DNA of 5,245 nucleotides from Candidatus Iainarchaeum sp. (GTDB lineage: Archaea > Iainarchaeota > Iainarchaeia > Iainarchaeales > GCA-2688035), in NCBI GenBank assembly GCA_016931555.1, contig JAFGEM010000090.1:1-5245 (forward strand), given 5' to 3'. A program made the translations under genes and the position numbers. The notes under the pieces were generated by a model. It was not told the origin of the DNA and did not search any database. It saw only the letters and a program-made list of their open reading frames with translations. Each line of letters starts with the position of its first letter. Positions within the stretch are counted from its first letter, which is position 1. Positions 1 to 5,245 of the stretch are shown one piece after another.

Positions 1-258
1 AAAAACATTCCGGTCAACATTGTGGGCGAAGGCGGCGTGGGTTTTGTGGAGGCAATGAGAGCTACAAAAAAAAGCAACGATGATGCTATTGCGGAATTTG
101 AAAAAAGGCTTTCGGGAAAAAAGTTTGCCGTAACTTATGATCATCCCGGATACGCCGGGCTGAAAGAGATCGAACTGGCAAAAAAAATTCTTCTCGCCGC
201 GCAGGACAGCGGATTCAAAATTTCTACGATGAAAGAAATAGCGGAAAAGGCGATCTAA
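1..258 (+). CDS. C-terminal end of a probable polysaccharide deacetylase (5' truncated)
   Basis: The reading frame is open from base 1 to the TAA at 256-258, so only the last 85 residues of a longer protein are visible. The fragment is soluble and shows a YDHPGY segment (His48 of the visible part), then an acidic/lysine-rich helix, then a GFKISTMKEIAE ending. This 'histidine-proline, helix, then strand plus small helix' ending is typical of NodB-type polysaccharide deacetylases, which remove N-acetyl groups from sugar polymers with a metal-bound His/Asp centre. The catalytic Asp and HxxxH motifs would lie upstream of the window and cannot be checked. A GTG at 22 could serve as a start, but the frame continues in family-like sequence before it, so I treat the gene as truncated by the window edge. 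The next gene starts directly after its stop, so the two are probably co-transcribed. Another TIM-barrel hydrolase is the alternative. Confidence 0.55.
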   Translation, partial: KNIPVNIVGEGGVGFVEAMRATKKSNDDAIAEFEKRLSGKKFAVTYDHPGYAGLKEIELAKKILLAAQDSGFKISTMKEIAEKAI

Positions 259-1026
259 TTGAAGACAGTTTTAATAACCCTTGAAGGAAAACCCGCTGGC
301 GTGTATCTCGCAAACAAACTTAACAAGGCAGGGTTTTTAGACCTCATTGTACTGGAAAAATCAGGGAAATCAAAATCAAAAAAGTTAAGGAGAATGCTGT
401 TCAAAAAATGGTGGAAACTCCCCCTAAATATGCTCGATGTTTTAATTGCATGGACTTATCTTAGGGAAACAAATGCATTACTAGAGAAAGAGTTACTCCA
501 AAAAAACGGGTTTAACGGAATGCCTGTGGGCATAAAAATTTTTGAAACAAGCAATGCAAATTCAAAAGAATGCATTAAAAAACTTGAAGCAGAAAAACCC
601 GAAGTTATTGTTGTATTAGGCAGTTCAATTCTAAAGCCGGAGGTAATTTCCAAGGCAAAAAAATACTGTTTGAATGTCCATGGGGGAATGCTACCAAAAT
701 ATAGGAATGTGCGTTCAGAATTCTGGGCGTTATACACAAATGACTTGGAAAATTTTGGGCCTAGCATTGTGCATTTGGACGCGGGCCTGGACACAGGGGC
801 CATTGCCTTCCAAAAAAAAGTCGGGCTTAATGGAAACGAAAACCTGACTGAAATGAAACTCAAGAACACTGTGCTTGGTGTAGAACTGCTTCTCAAGGCA
901 TTGTGCATGGTAAAAAAAGGAAAAAAACTGCCAAAGCAGCCTCAAGACAAATCCAAAAGAGAGTTCTTTCCCACTCCCGGTTTTACTGACTATGCTAAAT
1001 TGTTCTTAAAAAAAAGAAAATTTTAG
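259..1026 (+). CDS. Formyltransferase-fold protein, probable sugar/amine N-formyltransferase
   Basis: This is a complete protein of 255 residues with the formyl_transferase fold shared by PurN, Fmt and sugar N-formyltransferases, which move a formyl group from 10-formyltetrahydrofolate to an amine. The catalytic set is intact: Asn139 and His141 in NVHGGMLPKYR (the NxH...LPxYRG motif) and Asp178 in LDAGLDTGAI. The order and spacing match the Asn-His-Asp triad of PurN. The N-terminal 110 residues are only loosely family-like and include a basic, tryptophan-containing stretch at 39-66. The C-terminal tail is lysine-rich (KKRKF). It lacks the C-terminal domain of Fmt and is not a good match to PurN, so a surface-sugar amine is the likelier target; that is inferred from size and neighbours. 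The start is TTG, directly abutting the TAA of the deacetylase-like gene; a weak purine-rich stretch (GGAAAAGG, 243-250) lies upstream. The TAG stop overlaps the TAA of the convergent flippase gene. Confidence 0.8.
   Translation: MKTVLITLEGKPAGVYLANKLNKAGFLDLIVLEKSGKSKSKKLRRMLFKKWWKLPLNMLDVLIAWTYLRETNALLEKELLQKNGFNGMPVGIKIFETSNANSKECIKKLEAEKPEVIVVLGSSILKPEVISKAKKYCLNVHGGMLPKYRNVRSEFWALYTNDLENFGPSIVHLDAGLDTGAIAFQKKVGLNGNENLTEMKLKNTVLGVELLLKALCMVKKGKKLPKQPQDKSKREFFPTPGFTDYAKLFLKKRKF
1008..1022 (-). terminator. Oligo-T terminator of the flippase gene
   Basis: Directly after the flippase TAA, the minus strand reads TTTTCTTTTTTTT. Archaeal RNA polymerase commonly stops at such oligo-T runs without needing a strong hairpin; here only a weak TTCTT/AAGAA pairing is possible. 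The same bases encode the lysine-rich tail of the formyltransferase on the other strand, so the run may also be a simple consequence of AAA/AAG codons. Confidence 0.45.
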
Positions 1027-2447
1027 GAAATCATTCTGAACACTGTTTTTATATCCGTTGATTTTAGTTCACGCAGCAAAAGCATTACAAGCACAAACAC
1101 TCCTGCGAGCAGGGCATATTCCAAAAGCAAGGCAAGCCCAGATACTTGAAAACATTCAGATACTGCAAAAACCATTGCACAGGCAATAATTGTCTTCCCA
1201 ATACTCTTGAAAGGAAATCTGCGAAAATGTTTGAAAACATAAGCTGTGGACAAGAGTGCTGCCAAAAACATTGAAACAAGGGAAGCGTTTGCAGCTCCCT
1301 CAATTCCCTGAATAGGAATAAGCAAATAAAGCAGGATAATATCAACAATCAAAGCAAGCAATGCAATTAGAGCAGCCTTTACAGGCGCGCCTTTCGCAGA
1401 GATTATTGTTTCAGAAACACCAAAAATTGTCATAAAAACAAAGGCTATTGAAAGTATTTCCAACGGCGGCGCTCCCGGCGCGTATGCTGCCCCATAGATT
1501 AACTGGATTAACTCGCTGGATGTAGAGAAAATCAGTGCAGCACAACCTGCAACCACAATAAACGAATACCTATAGGCGTTTCTAATATAAAACAAAGCCT
1601 TTGCTTTGTTGGCAGTGTAAACTGTTTCGGAAACAAGAGGGAATAGGACAAGGGAGATTGTAACTGCGAGTTCAAAAGGCAAGCGTGCAAGGCTTTGCGC
1701 CGCAGTATAATAGCCAGCCAACAAACTCCCATCTAACTGTGGTGAAAGAGCTTTGAGAAACAGAAGGTCTATGCTCATAAAAAAATTTTGCATCAAAATG
1801 TAAAATATAATCGGGAGAGAGAAAAGAAAAATTTTTTTTGCCGGGTAACTGCCTTTGCTTCCAAATCCTATTAAGGCAAATCCAGCAAGTACTGCGAAAA
1901 GTGACGCTAAAACAAGGCCAAAAAAAACCCCGATAAGCGAGAATCCAATCAAAGCCAAAATTATTGGAAGAGCAGCACGAAGTATCCTGTAAAGCACGAA
2001 GAAAGCAGACTGCATTTTAAATCTCTTCAACCCGTTAAGATATCCTACTGTTGTTGAATAAAATGGCTGCAGCAAAGGAACAAAGGCAGTTATACGTATG
2101 TAAACTCCAATCCCTGGTTCGTTCAGAAGCAGAGCAATATAGTCTGCTAAGATAAAAAGCAACAAAAACAGACATAGCGAAAATAAAACCTGGGTTTTCA
2201 ATGCACTGCGCAATATTACCTTTGCTTTCTCCGGAGTTTCCGAAACAAATTTTGAAACAGCCTGCTGTATGCCTGTAATCAGGACAATGTTAAGAAGTGA
2301 CACTATTGAGAGCACAATTCCAAATATTCCAAATTCACTTGGAGACAAAATAACTCGGCCCAAAACAAAAAGCAGGGCATAGCCTGAAAGGAAAAACACT
2401 ATCCGCGACAGGAATAAATAAAATGTTCCCTTTTCAATTGAAGCCAT
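1023..2447 (-). CDS. MOP/Wzx-type polysaccharide (lipid-linked glycan) flippase
   Basis: This 474-residue integral membrane protein has about 14 hydrophobic segments, roughly at residues 8-30, 38-60, 84-106, 115-137, 148-168, 171-195, 205-229, 243-270, 294-316, 330-350, 356-377, 384-405, 417-437 and 439-458. The length, helix count and lack of large soluble domains match the MOP superfamily polysaccharide transporters (Wzx, RfbX, AglR-like), which flip lipid-linked oligosaccharides to the outer face of the membrane. The segment GYYTAAQSLARLPFELA (245-261), followed by a hydrophobic helix ending in FPLVSE, is characteristic of this family in archaea and bacteria. Short charged loops such as SETPEKAK (69-76) fall between helices as expected. 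The ATG start fits: a TATA-like TTTAAA lies 27 bases upstream and no better in-frame start exists. The gene converges on the formyltransferase with a four-base stop overlap and diverges from the CDP-alcohol transferase. The glycan carried is unknown; MATE drug exporters of the same superfamily are a weaker alternative. Confidence 0.85.
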   Translation of the reverse strand: MASIEKGTFYLFLSRIVFFLSGYALLFVLGRVILSPSEFGIFGIVLSIVSLLNIVLITGIQQAVSKFVSETPEKAKVILRSALKTQVLFSLCLFLLLFILADYIALLLNEPGIGVYIRITAFVPLLQPFYSTTVGYLNGLKRFKMQSAFFVLYRILRAALPIILALIGFSLIGVFFGLVLASLFAVLAGFALIGFGSKGSYPAKKIFLFSLPIIFYILMQNFFMSIDLLFLKALSPQLDGSLLAGYYTAAQSLARLPFELAVTISLVLFPLVSETVYTANKAKALFYIRNAYRYSFIVVAGCAALIFSTSSELIQLIYGAAYAPGAPPLEILSIAFVFMTIFGVSETIISAKGAPVKAALIALLALIVDIILLYLLIPIQGIEGAANASLVSMFLAALLSTAYVFKHFRRFPFKSIGKTIIACAMVFAVSECFQVSGLALLLEYALLAGVFVLVMLLLRELKSTDIKTVFRMIS

Positions 2448-2471
2448 GGCAAAAATAGAAGTGCAGAAAAC

Positions 2472-2481
2472 TCTTTAAACA
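2472..2481 (-). promoter_or_regulatory. TATA-like promoter element of the flippase gene
   Basis: On the minus strand the sequence GTTTAAAGAG contains TTTAAA centred about 29 bases upstream of the flippase ATG. Archaeal TATA boxes sit about 25-27 bases before the transcription start, so the transcript would begin within a few bases of the ATG. No Shine-Dalgarno-like sequence precedes this ATG, which agrees with a leaderless message. Confidence 0.45.
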
Positions 2482-2511
2482 ATCTCTACACAAATGATTC
2501 TGTTTTTGCAC

Positions 2512-2527
2512 CAAAAGCTTAAAAGTA
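2512..2527 (+). promoter_or_regulatory. BRE/TATA-like promoter of the CDP-alcohol transferase gene
   Basis: The plus strand reads CAAAAGCTTAAAAGTA: a purine-rich BRE-like part followed by TTAAAA centred about 26 bases before the ATG at 2549. This spacing predicts transcription starting at or just before the ATG. A short AAGAGG (2538-2543) five bases before the ATG could instead act as a weak ribosome-binding site if a short leader exists. Confidence 0.45.
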
Positions 2528-2548
2528 TTAACCCAATAAGAGGCATAT

Positions 2549-3256
2549 ATGGAAGAAAAAAATTTGTCTTTCAAAGACCTGCAGCAGATATGCTTTAAGG
2601 AAAAAGACTGTGTTATTATGCGCGCTTACAGGCGCATAAGCACACGCATAACATTTGCTATATACAAAAACAAGGGCCTGTTGCCCTGGCACATTACAAT
2701 ACTCTCTTTTATTGTAGCAATTTTGGGCGCGGGTTGTCTGCTTTCCGGGTCTTACGAATATTTGGTTGCAGCAGCCATTCTTTTCCAAATTTCATTCATT
2801 CTCGATTGTGTCGACGGGGAAATAGCAAGAATAAACAAAACAGGCAGCCCTTTCGGCGCGTGGCTGGATCCAAGATTTGACTATTACAGCATGGCACTCT
2901 ATCTAGGAGCAGCTGCAATAGGCCAGTACTGGCTACAGGGGAACATAGATTTTCTTCTAATTGCAATTCCCGCAATAATAAATCTTGGCATGGTTTCAGA
3001 AATAATAGGCACAAGAGCAGCATATGTGCCAAAAACAAGTTTGCAACCAACTCTTGGAAAAAACAAGAGTAGAATAGGGCACAGGGGCCTGACAGCACTC
3101 ATAATTACTATAGGGCTTCTTGCAAACTCCGTGTTTGCAATGCTCGCAATATTTGCAGTGCTCTGGGTTTTTGTCTGGATCAAAATGATAGTAGACTTTT
3201 ATAGGCTAGTAAAAAGAATTAAGGCTGAATCCACTGCTTCTCCAGCAAAAAATTAA
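2549..3256 (+). CDS. CDP-alcohol phosphatidyltransferase family protein
   Basis: This membrane enzyme of 235 residues transfers a phosphoalcohol or phosphatidyl group from a CDP-activated donor to an alcohol, releasing CMP. The complete family motif D-x2-D-G-x2-A-R-x8-G-x3-D-x3-D is present with Asp86, Asp89, Gly90, Ala93, Arg94, Gly103, Asp107 and Asp111, so metal and CDP binding should work. Hydrophobic segments lie at about 49-67, 70-88, 112-128, 134-152, 180-197 and 198-216, matching the usual six helices. The N-terminal 48 residues are amphipathic and basic and contain RRISTRIT followed by LLPWHITILSF, corresponding to the '(R)xSxxIT...PNxIT' region before helix 1; this resembles archaeal inositol-phosphate-type (IPCT/DIPPS-like) enzymes more than phosphatidylglycerophosphate synthase. 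The acceptor is not identifiable. The first ATG is preferred over Met24 because the TATA-like element is correctly spaced for it. The 3' end overlaps the convergent kinase gene by 38 bases. A short T5 run at 3283-3287 may end its transcript. Confidence 0.85.
   Translation: MEEKNLSFKDLQQICFKEKDCVIMRAYRRISTRITFAIYKNKGLLPWHITILSFIVAILGAGCLLSGSYEYLVAAAILFQISFILDCVDGEIARINKTGSPFGAWLDPRFDYYSMALYLGAAAIGQYWLQGNIDFLLIAIPAIINLGMVSEIIGTRAAYVPKTSLQPTLGKNKSRIGHRGLTALIITIGLLANSVFAMLAIFAVLWVFVWIKMIVDFYRLVKRIKAESTASPAKN
3211..3218 (-). terminator. Possible oligo-T terminator of the kinase operon
   Basis: On the minus strand AATTCTTTTTAC follows the kinase TAA directly, giving a TTCTTTTT stretch. It is shorter than the run after the flippase gene and lies inside the coding end of the convergent transferase gene, so it is a weak call. 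Confidence 0.3.
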
Positions 3257-3767
3257 ACAGCCTTTCAACCGATTCTTTGGGATTTTTCCTGTCAGTGCAA
3301 AGCACTAAATCCGGATTCTTTGGCTCTTCATAAGGCAGGTTTACGCCCAAAAAATTTTCAAACCCCTTCTCACGCGCCCTTGCTTTCATGTAATGCCCTT
3401 TTACATCGCGCTTTTCACAAACCTCGAGAGGGCATTTAACATAAACTTCCAGAAAAACAGGAATAATTTTTTTTGCATAATCCCTTACCTCCTGAGTAGG
3501 GGATGCAACACACGCAATATTCAAAACATTGTTGCTTGTTATTATCTCACAGATTCCCGCAACACGCTTTATGTGAGTATTGCGTTCTTCCTTTGAATAA
3601 CCCAAATCAGCTGAAACACGTTCGCGGATAACGTCCCCGTCAAGCAGAACAACAGCCACTCCTTTTTCACGCAGTTTTTCCGCAAGGGCATTTGCAATAG
3701 TAGTCTTTCCGCTGCCGTGCAGACCAGAAAACCATATTGTTCCGCCATTCGAACCCATAAAATTCAT
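3219..3767 (-). CDS. cysC: Adenylylsulfate (APS) kinase homologue, CysC family
   Basis: This cytoplasmic P-loop kinase of 182 residues is close to the usual length of stand-alone APS kinase, which phosphorylates adenylylsulfate at the 3'-OH to make PAPS, the sulfate donor. The Walker A motif GLHGSGKT is at 15-22. The family segment DGDVIRERVSADLGY follows at 43-57, then ERNTHIKR at 61-68, and the strongly conserved EVYVKCPLEVCEKRD at 107-121 and NLPYEEPKNPDLVL at 143-156. Two regions that contact APS in characterised enzymes differ: the usual DRxxNIRR Asn is His65, and the usual ISPYR is ASPTQ at 88-92. The substrate may therefore be APS in a variant pocket or a related compound. The ATG start forms an ATGA overlap with the stop of the PHP gene. 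A GGGGAAG sequence lies just before it and is better spaced for the next in-frame ATG (codon 4), so the true start could be either. It is the last gene of a three-gene minus-strand operon. Confidence 0.8.
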   Translation of the reverse strand: MNFMGSNGGTIWFSGLHGSGKTTIANALAEKLREKGVAVVLLDGDVIRERVSADLGYSKEERNTHIKRVAGICEIITSNNVLNIACVASPTQEVRDYAKKIIPVFLEVYVKCPLEVCEKRDVKGHYMKARAREKGFENFLGVNLPYEEPKNPDLVLCTDRKNPKESVERLFNFLLEKQWIQP

Positions 3768-4639
3768 CTTCCCCTATTCTTAAGAGCAAACTTCAATTTT
3801 TCAAGCACAGTGTCGGGGATTTGCACCATTCCCATTGTATCCCTGTCCCCGCCGTGAAAATCGCTGCCACCGGATTCAAGCAAACCAAGCTCTTTCGCTT
3901 TTTTTTGGTAAAACCTTATGAGCTCAGAATTCTGCTGCCCGCTCAGACCCTTTCTCTTGCAGATAATATTGTAAGGGTAATAAGTTTCTATTCCAAGGCC
4001 TCCTTGGCTCTGAAAGAATTCTATTGCTTTTACTGAATCTTTTTTTTCAAAAACACCGGGATGCGCAAGAAAAGGCAGGCCCCCCGATTTTAATATCACG
4101 GATATTGCTTGTTTAACGCCTGGTTTTTGCACTCTGTCAACATAAGCGGGTTTTCCAACACCCAAATAGCCCTCAAAAGCACTCCTAATAGAAGGAATCC
4201 TTTCAGGGTATTTGGATACAAGCAAGGCTGCAATATGGGGCCTTCCAATAGCGCCTTTTGCAAGCTCGCGTAGCTCTTCAAAAGTTATTTCAAACCCAAG
4301 CTTCTGAAGCTTCTCAATTATCTTTTTCTTTTGCAAAAGCCTGTCACGCTCTGCTTTTTCCACAAATTCAAGCAAAGCCTTGTTTTCAGTGTCAACAAAC
4401 AATCCAACTACTTCTATTTCCTTAAACCCCACTTTTTCCTCATCGCAATTAATTTCTATACCCGAAACAACTTCCAGGTTCTTCCCTTTTGCATAGCGCA
4501 CCGCAGCTTCAATCCCGCCAAGCGAATCGTGGTCTGTCAAAGCAATTGCACTCAAACCCTTTTGCAAGGCAAAGTCAACAATCTGTTCCGGCGAGAACAA
4601 GCCGTCTGAGGCACTTGAATGCATGTGTAAATCAATCAT
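3764..4639 (-). CDS. PHP-domain phosphoesterase, RNase AM / 3',5'-nucleoside bisphosphate phosphatase type
   Basis: This protein of 291 residues belongs to the PHP family (COG0613 type), whose studied members remove the 3' phosphate from pAp-like nucleotides or trim short 5' RNA ends. Its length equals that of RNase AM (YciV). The metal-binding motifs are in order: MIDLHMHSSASDG at the extreme N-terminus (His5, His7, Asp12), TDHD (Asp36, His37), GIE (Glu62), RPH (His135), LAHPG (His193), GIE (Glu218) and SDFH (Asp260, His262). The AHPG, RPH and internal insertion region about 65-190 follow the RNase AM layout. One usual ligand, the His of the 'vHilGl' strand, appears as Glu76. The ATG at 4639 is chosen over the in-frame ATG at 4702, because PHP proteins of this type begin with MxDLHxH and the 21-residue extension lies inside the upstream gene. 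It overlaps the upstream stop by eight bases and the kinase start by four. A DNA polymerase X or histidinol phosphatase role is unlikely from length and motif pattern. Confidence 0.85.
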   Translation of the reverse strand: MIDLHMHSSASDGLFSPEQIVDFALQKGLSAIALTDHDSLGGIEAAVRYAKGKNLEVVSGIEINCDEEKVGFKEIEVVGLFVDTENKALLEFVEKAERDRLLQKKKIIEKLQKLGFEITFEELRELAKGAIGRPHIAALLVSKYPERIPSIRSAFEGYLGVGKPAYVDRVQKPGVKQAISVILKSGGLPFLAHPGVFEKKDSVKAIEFFQSQGGLGIETYYPYNIICKRKGLSGQQNSELIRFYQKKAKELGLLESGGSDFHGGDRDTMGMVQIPDTVLEKLKFALKNRGR

Positions 4640-5245
4640 TTTTATCGCCTGCAAGAAACTCAACAAGCTTTGCTGAAAGCCCTTCAAATCTATTCTTTTC
4701 AATAAAAACTTTTTTAACAGGCAACATCCTTACAAAAGCTTCGCCTGTTCCACTGTCTTTAAAAACCTGTTTTTTTCCAAAAGAACTGTCAACAGTGTAA
4801 GGCTGCCCAATATTCTCCCTAAAAGGAAAGAGTTTAATATGGAGATGCTCTTTTTTTTCAATCCAGTTAGTGGATTTCCCATAAACTGCAATGGAAACTG
4901 CAGAGTCTCTTGAAACAACAGTCACATCAAAATCCTTTGACTCCAACGCCATTACTCTTGCCATTGCATTGGAAAGCATGGAAAAAGCAACACCATAATT
5001 TTTTGCGATCCCAGGATAATGAAAAAGCTGGCAAAAATGCGTTAAATGGGCAAAAGGCATTAACTGTATTGTAAAATCCTTTTCAGGGTCGCCGCCTGTT
5101 TTAGGGGAGAGAGTTGCAAACCAGCCATCATTCAAATCCCTGCCAATTCTGAATATTACTTTGGCACCATAACCTGTCAGCCCGCCTACTTTGATTGAGG
5201 ATTCTCTGCACAAAGCACAGTCTTTTTTATGGCAAGTGCTTTCAG
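4632..5245 (-). CDS. HIT-like nucleotide-binding protein (5' end beyond the window)
   Basis: The frame is open from the window edge to the TGA at 4632-4634, giving 204 visible residues. A TTG at 5211-5213 is a possible start, but the frame upstream of it encodes CHKKDCALC (Cys codons 5232-5234, 5217-5219 and 5208-5210), so the gene is better read as running off the edge. A CxxC pair near the N-terminus, a GWFATLSPKTGG strand/loop, MPFAHLTHF, and then EHLHIKLFPFRE resemble the HIT superfamily order: zinc Cys pair, a 'P..H' strand and the HxHxH signature followed by hydrophobics and Pro. Here the signature reads H-L-H-I-K (codons at about 4847-4833): the central nucleophile His is kept and the third His is Lys. 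HIT proteins hydrolyse or transfer nucleotidyl groups (Hint, Fhit, GalT, Ap4A phosphorylase). A 65-residue C-terminal extension (after HLHIKLFP) has no recognised motif. It is the first visible gene of the minus-strand operon. Assignment rests on motif order alone; an unrelated family is possible. Confidence 0.5.
   Translation of the reverse strand, partial: ESTCHKKDCALCRESSIKVGGLTGYGAKVIFRIGRDLNDGWFATLSPKTGGDPEKDFTIQLMPFAHLTHFCQLFHYPGIAKNYGVAFSMLSNAMARVMALESKDFDVTVVSRDSAVSIAVYGKSTNWIEKKEHLHIKLFPFRENIGQPYTVDSSFGKKQVFKDSGTGEAFVRMLPVKKVFIEKNRFEGLSAKLVEFLAGDKND

Noticed and set aside
456..908. A 150-residue minus-strand open frame inside the formyltransferase gene
   Set aside because: It is antisense to a gene with intact catalytic motifs, and its translation is low in charged motifs and resembles no family; it is a shadow of the real frame.
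3393..3596. A 67-residue plus-strand open frame opposite the kinase gene
   Set aside because: It is antisense to conserved kinase motifs, has no promoter-like element or ribosome-binding site that stands out, and shows no recognisable domain.
4300..4316. Repeated AAGCTTC units forming a local palindrome
   Set aside because: They encode the KLQKLG part of a lysine/leucine-rich helix in the PHP protein, so codon repetition explains them.
4640..4702. An upstream ATG that would lengthen the PHP protein by 21 residues
   Set aside because: The extension lies inside the HIT-like coding sequence and precedes the MIDLHMH motif, which is the normal N-terminus of this family; the eight-base overlap start at 4639 is more natural.
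4850..4858. A homopolymer run of eight A (minus strand) just before the HLH motif, as a possible programmed frameshift site
   Set aside because: Several runs of similar length occur in the window (for example 3899-3906 and 1008-1015), the reading frame is continuous through it, and no alternative frame continues in a meaningful way.
5211..5213. TTG as the start of the HIT-like gene
   Set aside because: The frame stays open to the window edge and encodes a Cys-x4-Cys-x2-Cys cluster that spans this codon, so translation most likely begins outside the window.

Overview
The window looks like a gene-dense stretch of an archaeal genome. The only clear intergenic space is 101 bases (2448-2548), and it holds two AT-rich TATA-like elements placed about 26-29 bases from divergent start codons, the geometry of archaeal promoters with leaderless or nearly leaderless transcripts. 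Neighbouring genes abut, overlap by 4 or 8 bases, or run into each other tail to tail. Lysine-rich proteins, a TTG start, short oligo-T tracts after stop codons and an adenylylsulfate kinase among envelope-type genes fit a small-genome archaeon, possibly a DPANN-type lineage. That placement is an inference, and no taxonomic marker gene is present.

Left part (1-2447): the end of a probable polysaccharide deacetylase is followed, with no gap, by a formyltransferase of the sugar or amine N-formyltransferase type. Convergent to them is a 14-helix MOP/Wzx-type polysaccharide flippase. The two convergent stop codons share four bases. These three proteins make sense together as a surface-glycan set: remove an N-acetyl group, add a formyl group, and export the lipid-linked glycan.

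Middle (2448-3256): a divergent promoter region and a complete CDP-alcohol phosphatidyltransferase with an intact metal and CDP-binding motif. Its alcohol substrate cannot be read from the sequence, but the N-terminal region resembles archaeal inositol-phosphate-type enzymes.

Right part (3219-5245): three minus-strand genes joined by overlapping start and stop codons, reading in order a HIT-like nucleotide-binding protein (its start lies beyond the window), a PHP-family phosphatase/nuclease of the RNase AM / 3',5'-nucleoside bisphosphate phosphatase type, and an APS kinase (CysC) homologue. All three families can act on adenylyl nucleotides. Members of them can form or cleave APS (HIT), convert APS to PAPS (CysC) and destroy the by-product pAp (PHP). 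The most interesting reading of the window is therefore a compact nucleotide-sulfate module beside glycan genes. No sulfotransferase or ATP sulfurylase is visible, and the CysC homologue carries changes at positions that contact APS in known enzymes, so another substrate remains possible.

No tRNA, rRNA, CRISPR array, insertion sequence or long repeat was seen. No stretch longer than 300 bases lacks a gene.
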